A DNA stretch of 16,903 nucleotides from Deltaproteobacteria bacterium (GCA_019314005.1 JAFDAE010000016.1:1-16903), one strand, 5' to 3'. Shown: positions 7,380-14,986, counted from the stretch's first letter. Notes: a model not told the origin generated them from the letters alone. Made by a program: numbers and translations.

Positions 7380-8306
7380 TTACGACACATCCGGTCGCGG
7401 CAGCAGTCCGGCCCGATCTACGATCTCCGCTACCTTTTCCTCGCATCCAATGGCCATGATGTGGACCCCCTTGACACCTTTTATCTGCTTGAGTTCTTCT
7501 ACCCGCTCGATACAGATGTTGATCCCTTCATCTTGTTGCTTGTCTTCGGGCACAGCAGCGAGGCGATCAATGATGGTGTTGGGGATCATGATACCCGGGA
7601 CGTTGTTTTTAAGGTAGCGGGCCATCTTGACCGACTTGAGCAGCATGACTCCTGCTATGATGGGGCATTTATCTGTTAAACCCTGTTCCGTGGCCTGGTT
7701 TATCCATTTCTTGAAATGTTCTATATCCAGCACGGGTTGCGTTTGAATAAAGTCGACTCCCTCGTTGATCTTCTTTTGCAGGCGGATGATGTGCAACTCA
7801 ATCGATTCAACAAACGGGTTGGCAACCCCTCCGATAAAAAATTTCGGAGCGCCTGAGATCTTTTTCCCGTTCATCAGAAGCCCTTTGTCCCGTATCTGTT
7901 TTACCGCCATAATCCACTGGATGGAATCAAGATCAAAGACCTTTTTCGCCTGTGGATGATCCCCTCTTGCCTGGTGGTCCCCTGTCAGACAGAGAACATT
8001 TTGAATCCCCAGGGCGGAAGCGCCAAGCAGGTCGCTCTGCAGGGCGATACGGTTTCTGTCGCGTGTGACCATCTGGAAGACCGGTTCTATCCCCATATCG
8101 AGGAGGATCTTGGACAAAGCCCAGCTCGACATCCTGACATTTGCGGTGGGGTTGTCGTTGACATTGACTGCGTCGACCTTCCCCTTTAGCTGGGCCGCAT
8201 TCTTTTGTATCGAATCGACATCTGTTCCGCGGGGCGGCGTGCATTCAGTGGTTACCGCGAATTTCCCCTGGGCGAGTATCTTTTGGAGGTTGGTTTCTGC
8301 CTTCAT
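7380..8306 (-). CDS. metF: Methylene-tetrahydrofolate reductase, MetF
   Basis: A 308-aa TIM-barrel flavoprotein that reduces 5,10-methylene-THF to 5-methyl-THF (or runs in reverse) in the methyl branch of the acetyl-CoA pathway. Visible family elements are FAVTTECTPPRG with the catalytic Glu21, VNVNDNP (48-54), MVTRDRN (79-85), LCLTGDHQARGDHP (105-118) for FAD binding, and FFIGGVANP. The length fits bacterial MetF. Its ATG overlaps the metV stop by ATGA, giving translational coupling, and GAGAGGAC precedes the start. The metV partner and the hdr/mvhD genes upstream place it in a MetFV-HdrABC-MvhD type enzyme. In characterised MetFV enzymes MetV is required for FMN-containing MetF activity. 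No terminator is visible after the stop. Confidence 0.96.
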   Translation of the reverse strand: MKAETNLQKILAQGKFAVTTECTPPRGTDVDSIQKNAAQLKGKVDAVNVNDNPTANVRMSSWALSKILLDMGIEPVFQMVTRDRNRIALQSDLLGASALGIQNVLCLTGDHQARGDHPQAKKVFDLDSIQWIMAVKQIRDKGLLMNGKKISGAPKFFIGGVANPFVESIELHIIRLQKKINEGVDFIQTQPVLDIEHFKKWINQATEQGLTDKCPIIAGVMLLKSVKMARYLKNNVPGIMIPNTIIDRLAAVPEDKQQDEGINICIERVEELKQIKGVKGVHIMAIGCEEKVAEIVDRAGLLPRPDVS

Positions 8307-8977
8307 AACGTCAAGTCCTCTCTGATGATTTTGCGAGGCCCTCCTGACAGGCTCGTTGACCAGTCTTTGGCGCCAATGGTTTTTGCCAGGCGATCGAGTT
8401 GACCCAGCTTTTTCTTACGCTCATAGATAAGCTTCCAGACGCAATCCATGTCGTCGCTTACCTCACATTTTCCGTTTACAGAGCCTCCGCACGGTCCGTT
8501 AAGGAGGCTTTTCGCGCAGCGGGTAATCGGGCACAGCCCTCCGAAATTGTGGATCCCGCAATTTCCGCAGGCAGCGCAATATTCTCCCCATATCCCATGC
8601 TCAACGGTCCCACCCATAAAAGTCGTATTAAGTCCGGGAAAAACCACCATGGTGTCGAAAGTCTCCGCGATATATTGAGGGCCAATGCTGCACGCTAATG
8701 ATATAATGGCGTCGTAGTTGTTCTTTTTAATGGGATCGTCCAGCCACATAATGAATTCAGGCTCGCACTGACGGTCAAGGGTGAGTTCGTCAATGGTGAC
8801 GGGTTTCCCTTGTTTCGCACGGGCGATCCTGAGCGCAGCCGCGAGTATGGCCACTTCTTTCTTGCCGCCTGCGTTACAAACCGTGACGCACCCCTTGCAG
8901 CCGACCATCAAGATCTTGTTGTAGCCCTCGATCATTGCAAGGAGTTCCTTAATGGGCTTGCGTTCTCCAACAATCAT
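8303..8977 (-). CDS. metV: Methylene-THF reductase C-terminal-type subunit, MetV
   Basis: A 224-aa Cys-rich protein of the MetV family (MTHFR C-terminal domain, PF12225). It has Cys clusters at 27/30/34 (VGCKGCVTVC), 71 and 96, then 134/137/140, 149, 154, 163, 171 and 179 (EYCAACGNC, LCPITRC, GPCGGS, GKC, DC), which are presumed to bind zinc and iron-sulfur clusters. MetV forms a heterodimer with MetF and links it to the electron-transferring subunits. The start at 8977 (ATG) is chosen over a TTG at 8983 because GGAG lies at 8986-8989, eight bases before the ATG. The 3' end overlaps metF by four bases. Upstream is a ~285-bp palindromic repeat separating it from mvhD. Confidence 0.95.
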   Translation of the reverse strand: MIVGERKPIKELLAMIEGYNKILMVGCKGCVTVCNAGGKKEVAILAAALRIARAKQGKPVTIDELTLDRQCEPEFIMWLDDPIKKNNYDAIISLACSIGPQYIAETFDTMVVFPGLNTTFMGGTVEHGIWGEYCAACGNCGIHNFGGLCPITRCAKSLLNGPCGGSVNGKCEVSDDMDCVWKLIYERKKKLGQLDRLAKTIGAKDWSTSLSGGPRKIIREDLTL

Positions 8978-8998
8978 AATCAATACTCCGTATTATAG

Positions 8999-9283
8999 AC
9001 TTTCAAAAAAAGATTTTGGTTCTTGAATATAGCATCTGGCCTAAGTAAATTCGAAACAAACGGGAATAAATCCGAAATCCGAATATCGAAATCCGAAACA
9101 AATCCTAAATTCAAATATCAAATGTTCAAAACGTTATCCACTCTTACGAAGTACCTTGTCCTTTGCGAATTAAAAGTACAATTTTCCAAATCATATTGTT
9201 TCGGATTTTGTCTTTTGGTCATTTGAATTTGTTTCGGATTTCGTGCTTCGAATTTCGGATTTAATCAAGCTTCGGATTTCAAA
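8999..9283. repeat. Long palindromic repeat family A, copy 1 (mvhD-metV gap)
   Basis: This fills the 307-bp gap from 2 bp after the mvhD stop to 22 bp before the metV start. A second copy in the same orientation lies at 14724-14986; 58 bases (9080-9137) are identical to 14783-14840, and both ends also match (CTTGAATATAGCA and TTAATCAAGCTTCGGATTTC). Inside, 9080-9103 is complementary to 9227-9250 at 21 of 24 positions, so the unit is built from ATCCGAAA-type words in an inverted layout. Open frames here are low-complexity (a 67-aa one at 9023-9226) and I do not regard them as genes. Confidence 0.9.
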
Positions 9284-9284
9284 A

Positions 9285-9710
9285 TCAATCCTTTGTCTTG
9301 CCCTTTATTAGGTTCGGTCCTAATGCTCGAATCTTTTCCGTCATCATTTTTGCCACCCGCGCGAATTCCGGGGCGTCAGACGCGGATATGTTGAACATCT
9401 GAACGCGATCCTGTTCAATACCTATTTCATCCAGTATCTTCCTGATATATGCAACCCGCTTCTTTGCCTTGAAGTTTCCGGTCTGAAAATGACAGTCCCC
9501 TTCCATACAGCCGGTTACATAAACACCGTCCGCTCCGTCCTGAAGCGCCCGAAGCAGATAAATGGGGTCCACACGCCCGGAGCACGGGACCAGAATGACC
9601 TTTATGTTAGGAGGATACGACATTCTGATCGAACCCGCCAGGTCTGCCGCGGCATACGAGCAATAGTTGCAACAAAAAGCAATAATCTGTGGTTCAAATT
9701 TTTCAGTCAT
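9285..9710 (-). CDS. mvhD: MvhD/FlpD-type [2Fe-2S] electron-transfer subunit
   Basis: A 141-aa protein of the MvhD family (methyl-viologen-reducing hydrogenase delta subunit, PF02662). It has the hallmark Cys pattern FCCNYCSYAAADLAG (12-26: Cys13, 14, 17), VPCSGR (Cys43) and TGCMEGDCHFQTGN (Cys68, Cys73), which hold a [2Fe-2S] cluster. MvhD passes electrons between an oxidoreductase partner and HdrA. No hydrogenase gene lies next to it here; the partner is more likely the MetFV pair or a dehydrogenase encoded elsewhere. The ATG at 9710 has no clear Shine-Dalgarno sequence. It lies between hdrA and metV, each gap carrying a repeat element. Confidence 0.96.
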   Translation of the reverse strand: MTEKFEPQIIAFCCNYCSYAAADLAGSIRMSYPPNIKVILVPCSGRVDPIYLLRALQDGADGVYVTGCMEGDCHFQTGNFKAKKRVAYIRKILDEIGIEQDRVQMFNISASDAPEFARVAKMMTEKIRALGPNLIKGKTKD

Positions 9711-9784
9711 AACTATGCGTTTCGAAGTCCCCGTAGTTCACTTAAGTCAGAGATCTTAAGGTGACGATGAAATAACTCTAAACT

Positions 9785-9829
9785 GTTACGAGTTGCGGGT
9801 TGCGAGTCACGGGTTTTAAACACGCAACC
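9785..9829. repeat. Part-copy of the G/T-rich repeat family B
   Basis: The stretch at 9799-9815 (GTTGCGAGTCACGGGTT) matches 13091-13107 at 16 of 17 positions. It is preceded by GTTACGAGTTGCGG and followed by CACGCAACC, which can fold back on GGTTGCG. It is shorter than the copy between hdrB and hdrA. Confidence 0.6.
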
Positions 9830-9887
9830 GATATTAAACTTACTACTCCCGTATTTCACTTTAATGCCAATTTCCCCAAGTATGGCT

Positions 9888-10013
9888 CGGAGACAGTAGA
9901 TTTTGTCCCAAGACAAGGCCGCACAAGGATTTTCACCACAGGCGTAGCATCGGCTACGTCGAGGATGGAAATCCGCGGAGAACGCAGTATTGGGGCAAAA
10001 TATGCTGTCTCCG
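9888..10013. repeat. 126-bp nested inverted repeat just after the hdrA stop
   Basis: The outer arms 9888-9911 and 9990-10013 are complementary at 21 of 24 positions (CGGAGACAG...ATTTTG.CCCAA). A second pair GGATTT (9927-9932)/AAATCC (9969-9974) and a perfect core stem CGTAGC (9943-9948)/GCTACG (9953-9958) with a 4-base loop share exactly the same centre (9950.5). The element starts 2 bp after the hdrA stop codon (10016-10018) on the - strand. No T-run follows, so it is not a classical terminator; a long mRNA hairpin or a mobile palindromic unit is likely. Confidence 0.9.
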
Positions 10014-10015
10014 GG

Positions 10016-13000
10016 TCATACTTCGAATAAAGCGTCTATCTTCGCCTCGATCTGTTTGCTCGTAAAGTGGCGTACCGTTATCGCCTGAGCCGGGCATTCC
10101 GCCGCGCACATTCCGCATCCCCTGCATCGAGCGGGGTCGATTTGTGAAACTCCGTCCTCATTTATAAAGGGAACGTCATACGGGCATGTCCTGACACATG
10201 TCATGCAGGCCGCGCAGAGGTCCGGATCCACCTCTGAAGACGGTCCCACATACATGGCGTCTTTTGACAGGATAGACATTGCCCTTCCTGTCGCGCCTAT
10301 GGCCTGAGTTATGGTCTCTTCCGGAAACTTTGGAGTATGTCCATCCCCGCACAAGAACATTCCGTCAGTGGCAAAGTCAATCGGCCGCAACTTGATGTGC
10401 GCTTCGAGAAAGAATCCCTGGTCATCCCGTGGCAACTTGAAGACACCGGCGATCTGGGATGCCATGCTGTGAGGCCTGAGCGCCGTGCTCAATACAATGC
10501 GGTCAGGTGAAATGATCATCCTGCGCCCCAGCGCGGGCTCGATAAAACTTATCTTCAGCGTCTCCTTATCTTCAAAAACCTCGGGAGGAGTTTCCTGTTC
10601 ATACCGGATAAAGATAACGCCCCGCTTGCGTGCCTCTTTATAAAAAAGTTCTTTGAACCCGAATGTCCGGATGTCTCTGTAAAGGACGATCACATCCATA
10701 TCAGGGTTTAAATCCTTAAGTCTGAGGGCATTTGCGACAGCCTGGCTGCAACATACCCGGCTGCAATAAGGATGCTCCTCGGTCCTTGAACCAACGCATT
10801 GTATCATTACCACCGAGCCGAAAGATTTTACAAGGTCCGGCTTCTTATCAATTCTCCGGTTCAGCTCACTCTGTGTGATAACATGAGAATTCCTTCCGTA
10901 CAGATATTCACTTGGCCGGTATTCATCTGATCCCGTGGCAATGATCGCGGCGCCGTGCCGGACCGATACCGTTGTTCCGTCGCTCTTCTTGATCCCTGTG
11001 CGGAAGCTCCCTACATGTCCTCTAAATTCTTCCACCACGGCATCTTTATGGACTGTGATACGGGAATGCTGTTCAACCTTTTGTATAAGTTCTTTTATAT
11101 GTTTCCTTGGATTAAAGCCTTCAAGGGTCAAGGGACTATCGACATGACGCCCTCCCAGGCAATCGCTTTGCTCCACAAGGTGGGTTTTAAACCCCTGGTC
11201 CGCGAGGTCCAGAGCAGCCGTCAGACCGGCGAGTCCTCCACCTACCACAAGACCCGTGGGCACAACAGGGACAGGCTTGCTGACAATCGGTTCCTGAACA
11301 GCGACACGCCTCACAGACATGTGAATCAGGTCTTTGGCCTTTTGAGTGGCTAATGCTGATTCGTCCGCGTGAACCCACGAACACTGGTTTCTGATGTTTG
11401 CCATCTCCAGGAGATACGGGTTAAGGCCGGCTTCTCGCAGGCTGGCCCTGAAAAGCTCTTCATGGGTCTTAGGAGAACACGATGCCACTACCACGCGGTT
11501 GAGGTCGTGTTCCATAATAAGTTCCTTCATCCGCACCTTGGAATCGGTCGAGCAGGCAAAAAGGAACACATCCGCCAGGGCCACGCCCGGCAGCTGCCTG
11601 GCGTATTCAGCCGCGGCCTGCACGTCAACTACCCCCGCGATGTTTGTGCCGCAGCAACAGACAAATACCCCGATTCTCGGCTCACGCCCAAAAAGGGATT
11701 TCTCCGGGGGGAGAGAAGGAAGAGTGATCTCGTGTCCCCGGGCAGAAGCAATAGGAAGAGATGCCTGAGCTGCAGCGGCGCTTGCCTGGGCCACAGTCTC
11801 GGGTATATCCTTGGGGGCCTCAAATCCGCCGCACACATAGACCCCTTCTCGTGACGTGCAGAGAGGATTCTCCTTATGCGTTTCTACAAAGCCGAACTGG
11901 TTCAGATCAACCTGCATCCGTTCCGCCAGGAGATTGGCCTCGGACGACGGGGCAAGACCGACCGAAAGGACCACCATTGCGAATGTCTCTTCTCTTTTAC
12001 CTGTATCAGGGTCCTGGTATGTAAGGACAAGATCGTTGGTTGCTGGATTTTCCGCCACACGGGAGATCATCGATCTTATATAACGAACGCTGCTCTGTTC
12101 CTGCGCCCGTGTGCAGTACGCGTCGAATCCCTTTCCCTGCGCCCTCAGGTCCATGTAGAAGATCGTGGGCTTGAGCTCGGCGTGATGGTTGTTTGCGATA
12201 ACAGCCTCTTTTGTGGCAGCCATGCAGCATATGGAGGAGCAGAATTCCCGCCCGCTTCTGATGGATTCCCTGGAGCCCACGCACTGTATCCATGCTACCT
12301 TATCAGGTACAGTCTTGTCTGAAGGCCTCAGTATGTGCCCGTCAGAAGGGCCAGTTGCCGAAAGGCACCTTTCGAACTCCATGGTTGTGATGACGTTTTG
12401 ATATCGTCCGTACCCGTATTCCACTGCTGCTTCCGCTCTGAACAGATCGATACCGGGCGCGAGTATAACAGACCCGACCTTGAGAGATATCTCTTCTTCG
12501 GTCTGGTTGAAATCGATAGCATTGTTTTTACAAAATTTTTCACAGGCGCGGCATTTTCCTTTTTTGAAGTAAATACAGCGCTCTTTGTCAATCGCGTATA
12601 CAAGCGGGACCGCTTGAGGGTAAAGCAGGTATATGGCCTTGCGCGTCATCAGGCCCTCATTGTATTCATCGCCGACCTTTACAGGACATTTTTGCGCGCA
12701 TATACCGCATCCAACACACTTTTCTTCGTCCACATAGCGGGGGTGCTTCTTGACGGTTGCGGTAAAATTCCCCACCGATCCTTCCAACCCGGTCAATTCC
12801 GCCATGGTCATAATACGTATATTGGGATGGCCGGCGCACCCGATGAGCTTGGGAGAGATCATACACATGGCACAGTCATTGGTCGGAAAGGTCTTGTCAA
12901 GCTGGCTCATCCTGCCGCCTATGGAACTCTTGCGTTCGACAAGGTAGACCAAGTACCCTGATTCAGCGAGATCAAGGGATGCCTGAATCCCGGCGATCCC

Positions 13001-13054
13001 GCCTCCTACGACCATTACCGCGCCTGTTGGTTCTGTTTTATGCAAGTGTGTCAT
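10016..13054 (-). CDS. hdrA: Double-module HdrA-type flavin/iron-sulfur subunit
   Basis: A 1012-aa fusion of two HdrA-like modules, about 1.5 times the usual HdrA. Module 1 has an FAD-binding GGGIAG (17-22), C..C in NDCAMC (61/64), a [4Fe-4S] motif CVGCGICAQKC (113-123), a second Cys set at 160, 168, 171, 175, and ICCMAATKEA (275-284). The middle region has VCCCGTNIAG (465-474), as at the start of classical HdrA. Module 2 has VGGGLAG (604-610), SRVCCSQA (765-772) and two C-terminal [4Fe-4S] motifs (Cys947/950/953/957 and Cys977/980/983/987). HdrA carries the bifurcating FAD and links MvhD to HdrBC. The gene is flanked by hdrB upstream and mvhD downstream. A similar large HdrA is part of the MetFV-HdrABC-MvhD enzyme of Moorella. 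The ATG at 13054 lacks a clear Shine-Dalgarno sequence. Confidence 0.95.
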   Translation of the reverse strand: MTHLHKTEPTGAVMVVGGGIAGIQASLDLAESGYLVYLVERKSSIGGRMSQLDKTFPTNDCAMCMISPKLIGCAGHPNIRIMTMAELTGLEGSVGNFTATVKKHPRYVDEEKCVGCGICAQKCPVKVGDEYNEGLMTRKAIYLLYPQAVPLVYAIDKERCIYFKKGKCRACEKFCKNNAIDFNQTEEEISLKVGSVILAPGIDLFRAEAAVEYGYGRYQNVITTMEFERCLSATGPSDGHILRPSDKTVPDKVAWIQCVGSRESIRSGREFCSSICCMAATKEAVIANNHHAELKPTIFYMDLRAQGKGFDAYCTRAQEQSSVRYIRSMISRVAENPATNDLVLTYQDPDTGKREETFAMVVLSVGLAPSSEANLLAERMQVDLNQFGFVETHKENPLCTSREGVYVCGGFEAPKDIPETVAQASAAAAQASLPIASARGHEITLPSLPPEKSLFGREPRIGVFVCCCGTNIAGVVDVQAAAEYARQLPGVALADVFLFACSTDSKVRMKELIMEHDLNRVVVASCSPKTHEELFRASLREAGLNPYLLEMANIRNQCSWVHADESALATQKAKDLIHMSVRRVAVQEPIVSKPVPVVPTGLVVGGGLAGLTAALDLADQGFKTHLVEQSDCLGGRHVDSPLTLEGFNPRKHIKELIQKVEQHSRITVHKDAVVEEFRGHVGSFRTGIKKSDGTTVSVRHGAAIIATGSDEYRPSEYLYGRNSHVITQSELNRRIDKKPDLVKSFGSVVMIQCVGSRTEEHPYCSRVCCSQAVANALRLKDLNPDMDVIVLYRDIRTFGFKELFYKEARKRGVIFIRYEQETPPEVFEDKETLKISFIEPALGRRMIISPDRIVLSTALRPHSMASQIAGVFKLPRDDQGFFLEAHIKLRPIDFATDGMFLCGDGHTPKFPEETITQAIGATGRAMSILSKDAMYVGPSSEVDPDLCAACMTCVRTCPYDVPFINEDGVSQIDPARCRGCGMCAAECPAQAITVRHFTSKQIEAKIDALFEV

Positions 13055-13082
13055 TGTTGTTTTACGTACTAAACTACGTCCG

Positions 13083-13156
13083 TGTTACGGGTTGCGAGTT
13101 ACGGGTTACGGGTTACGGGTTTAGAACTCGCAACGCGCAACTCGCAACACGCAACT
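13083..13156. repeat. G/T-rich palindromic repeat family B (hdrB-hdrA gap)
   Basis: Three to four tandem units of the type GTTACGGG/GTTGCGAG (13083-13122) are followed by their complement (ACTCGCAACGCGCAACTCG, from 13126). GTTGCGAGTT at 13091-13100 pairs perfectly with AACTCGCAAC at 13139-13148. The result is a slippery hairpin with several pairing registers. It occupies most of the 145-bp gap. A part-copy lies at 9785-9829. Confidence 0.85.
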
Positions 13157-13199
13157 GATCGTTTATCGCACTAAGTTTCTTTTTGCATTGTGTTTCAAT

Positions 13200-14021
13200 T
13201 TAAGTAATGCTTACTTTTCTTTCCTTCAAAAACGAAATCGGATCAACCATGTGTCGTTTCAACCAGGTGGAAGTCTCTTTGAGTCCAAGAGCAAGTCCGA
13301 TAAGTTCCGTAAAATAGAAGATCGGGATGTTGTAATCTTCCCCGTACTTCCTGGAGATTTCTTCCTGGTATAAATCTAAGTTTGCCTGACACATCTGGCA
13401 GGAGACAATTATACATTCCGCCCCTGTTTCAAGCGCCCTGTCGTAAAGTTTTTTCACCAGGGTATGCACGATATCCGAACGAGACACGGAAAAGCTCGCC
13501 CCGCAGCAATCTGTCTTGTAAGACCACGGCCTGACATCAATCCCCAAGGCTTTGGCTATGTTGTCCATGTCACATGGATTTTCATAGTCCACGCTCCCTG
13601 TGACCTTGGGAGGACGGTTTGCCATGCACCCGTAATAGCAGACAGCTTTCAGAGCATCGAGGGGCTGTTCAACAAGCGATTTTATCTTTTCGAGCCATTC
13701 GGGTTGTCCCATAAACGATGCCAGATCATATATATCGATGCTCGACTGAACAGTCTTCTGCGCCCTTTTTAAGCGGTTGTAACAAAGAGGACAGGGAACC
13801 ACCATACTGTTTCCCAACTGTTCAGCTCCTGACAGATTCAGGGCAGGAAGCAAAATCGCCAATCCTTCATCCAGGCTATGCGCTGAGGTTGCCCCGCAGC
13901 AAGTCCAGTCAGGGAGTTCATGCAGGTGTATATCGAGCGCGTCGCACACACCCTTTATTGATTCATCATAGTCCCTTGCGGAAGACTCAAGGGAACAACC
14001 TGGATAGTATGTCAAGTTCAT
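13200..14021 (-). CDS. hdrB: HdrB subunit with two CCG domains
   Basis: A 273-aa cytoplasmic protein with two cysteine-rich CCG domains (PF02754). The first has Cys9, the CCG at 41-43 and CPLC at 77-80; the second has Cys132, CCG at 172-174 (DCCGASF) and CQMC at 208-211. In methanogen HdrB these two motifs hold the paired noncubane [4Fe-4S] clusters that cleave the CoM-S-S-CoB heterodisulfide. Both are complete here, so the site could reduce a disulfide-like or other acceptor, although bacteria of this type lack coenzymes M and B. It sits between hdrC and hdrA in the usual order. Upstream of the ATG at 14021 only GG(TT) is seen, no clear ribosome binding site. Confidence 0.95.
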   Translation of the reverse strand: MNLTYYPGCSLESSARDYDESIKGVCDALDIHLHELPDWTCCGATSAHSLDEGLAILLPALNLSGAEQLGNSMVVPCPLCYNRLKRAQKTVQSSIDIYDLASFMGQPEWLEKIKSLVEQPLDALKAVCYYGCMANRPPKVTGSVDYENPCDMDNIAKALGIDVRPWSYKTDCCGASFSVSRSDIVHTLVKKLYDRALETGAECIIVSCQMCQANLDLYQEEISRKYGEDYNIPIFYFTELIGLALGLKETSTWLKRHMVDPISFLKERKVSIT

Positions 14022-14046
14022 ATGTTAACCATTAATAAATTAATTG

Positions 14047-14122
14047 GGACGCAGATTTTCGCGGATACCCGCAGATAGTTCTTTATATTCAAAATCCTGA
14101 CGATCTGCGTTCATCTGCGTCC
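14047..14122. repeat. Palindromic repeat family C (hdrC-hdrB gap)
   Basis: GGACGCAGAT (14047-14056) pairs with ATCTGCGTCC (14113-14122), and an inner CGCAGAT (14070-14076) can pair with ATCTGCG (14103-14109). Words like CGCAGAT recur several times. The element fills the 114-bp gap from 13 bp after the hdrC stop to 25 bp before hdrB. I recall similar 'GCGTTCATCTGCGT' units as dispersed in other environmental genomes, but this was not checked. Confidence 0.75.
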
Positions 14123-14135
14123 AAAATAAAAAATC

Positions 14136-14705
14136 CTATTCCCTAAAGAGTTTCCTGACCGCCTGCTTTCCCCCGGTTTTTCGCGGGACAAACGCCAGTC
14201 GGCCTCGTTTTAGCATCCGGATGCCGAGTTTGAGGTTCTTCAGCATCTCTTTTGGATTCAGTTTTTGTTCCGCCTGCGCGGCCTTTAGCTGGTAAACACC
14301 CATGAGAAAGGTTTCGTTTACCCGGCCAAATCTTCTGATGGCGTCTATGAATACCTGGTGGAACGTCGCAACGGCCCCTTCTGCCGGTATTTCTCCCTGA
14401 CTCAATACCCAGCGCTTCAGATGGTCCATCAGCTTTGGTATATCTATTTCATTGGGACACCGGGTGAAACAGGTCTCACACGATGAGCATACCCACATAG
14501 TCCTTGCATGCGCGATTTCTTCCGTAAGGCCGAGTTGGACCATTCTGATGATCTGCTGCGGATGATAATCCATGGCAAAGGTGACCGGGCATCCATTAGT
14601 ACATTTCCCGCACTGGTAACAGGCGAACAGGTCCACGCCACTGTCTGCCGCGACCTCTTTAGCAAAACCCGAATCGATCTTTGTTATGTCGTTGCTTACG
14701 TGCAT
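14136..14705 (-). CDS. hdrC: HdrC subunit with two [4Fe-4S] clusters
   Basis: A 189-aa ferredoxin-like protein that relays electrons from HdrA to HdrB. The first cluster motif is CYQCGKCTNGCP (Cys29/32/35/39) and the second CSSCETCFTRCP (Cys73/76/79/83), followed by IDIPKLMDHLKRW typical of HdrC. The C-terminal half is helical and basic. The start at 14705 is chosen because residues from there on match the family; further upstream the frame (to 14804) translates the repeat element and gives low-complexity sequence. No clear Shine-Dalgarno sequence precedes it. It is the first hdr gene of the series, following the glutamate-synthase-like gene across a 282-bp repeat-filled gap. Confidence 0.94.
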   Translation of the reverse strand: MHVSNDITKIDSGFAKEVAADSGVDLFACYQCGKCTNGCPVTFAMDYHPQQIIRMVQLGLTEEIAHARTMWVCSSCETCFTRCPNEIDIPKLMDHLKRWVLSQGEIPAEGAVATFHQVFIDAIRRFGRVNETFLMGVYQLKAAQAEQKLNPKEMLKNLKLGIRMLKRGRLAFVPRKTGGKQAVRKLFRE

Positions 14706-14723
14706 AGCGTTTTTTATCTGTAA

Positions 14724-14986
14724 ACTTTCAGAAAACGTTGTTTGTCTTGAATATAGCACATGGGTCAAACAAATCCGAATCTCGAATATCGAAATCCGAA
14801 ACAAATCCTAAATTCAAATATCAAATGTTCAAAACGTTATTCAATCTTGCATAGTAAGATATTACTTGCGAATGAATAGTACTACCTTCTAACTCATATA
14901 GTTTCGAATTTTGTCTTTTGGTCATTCGTATTTGTTTCGAATTTCGATATTCGGATTTCGGGTTTAATCAAGCTTCGGATTTCAAA
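14724..14986. repeat. Long palindromic repeat family A, copy 2 (before hdrC)
   Basis: This is the same element as at 8999-9283, in the same orientation. It runs from 1 bp after the stop of the glutamate-synthase-like gene to 19 bp before the hdrC start. Its inverted arms 14783-14806 and 14930-14953 are complementary at 23 of 24 positions; the one exception could be a G-U pair in the - strand RNA. The middle part differs more from copy 1 than the arms do. Confidence 0.9.

Larger units (their letters stand above)
9711..10015. other. hdrA-mvhD gap: stem, part repeat and nested palindrome
   Basis: No gene was found in these 305 bases. From right to left (direction of transcription) they hold the 126-bp inverted repeat (9888-10013), a part-copy of the GTTGCGAGT-type repeat (9785-9829) and a small stem in which CACTTAAG (9737-9744) faces CTTAAGGTG (9755-9763). 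Confidence 0.6.

Noticed and set aside
9023..9226. 67-aa + strand frame between metV and mvhD
   Set aside because: It lies wholly inside repeat family A, gives low-complexity Lys/Ser/Phe-rich sequence and has no ribosome binding site.
12335..12961. 208-aa + strand frame opposite hdrA
   Set aside because: Antisense to a conserved Cys-rich flavoprotein region; composition follows from the coding strand.
9060..13160. Possible CRISPR array in the repeated sequences
   Set aside because: The repeats are irregular inverted words without equal repeats, unique equal-length spacers or cas genes.
14706..14804. N-terminal extension of hdrC
   Set aside because: The extra residues translate the repeat element and do not resemble HdrC; the family match starts at 14705.
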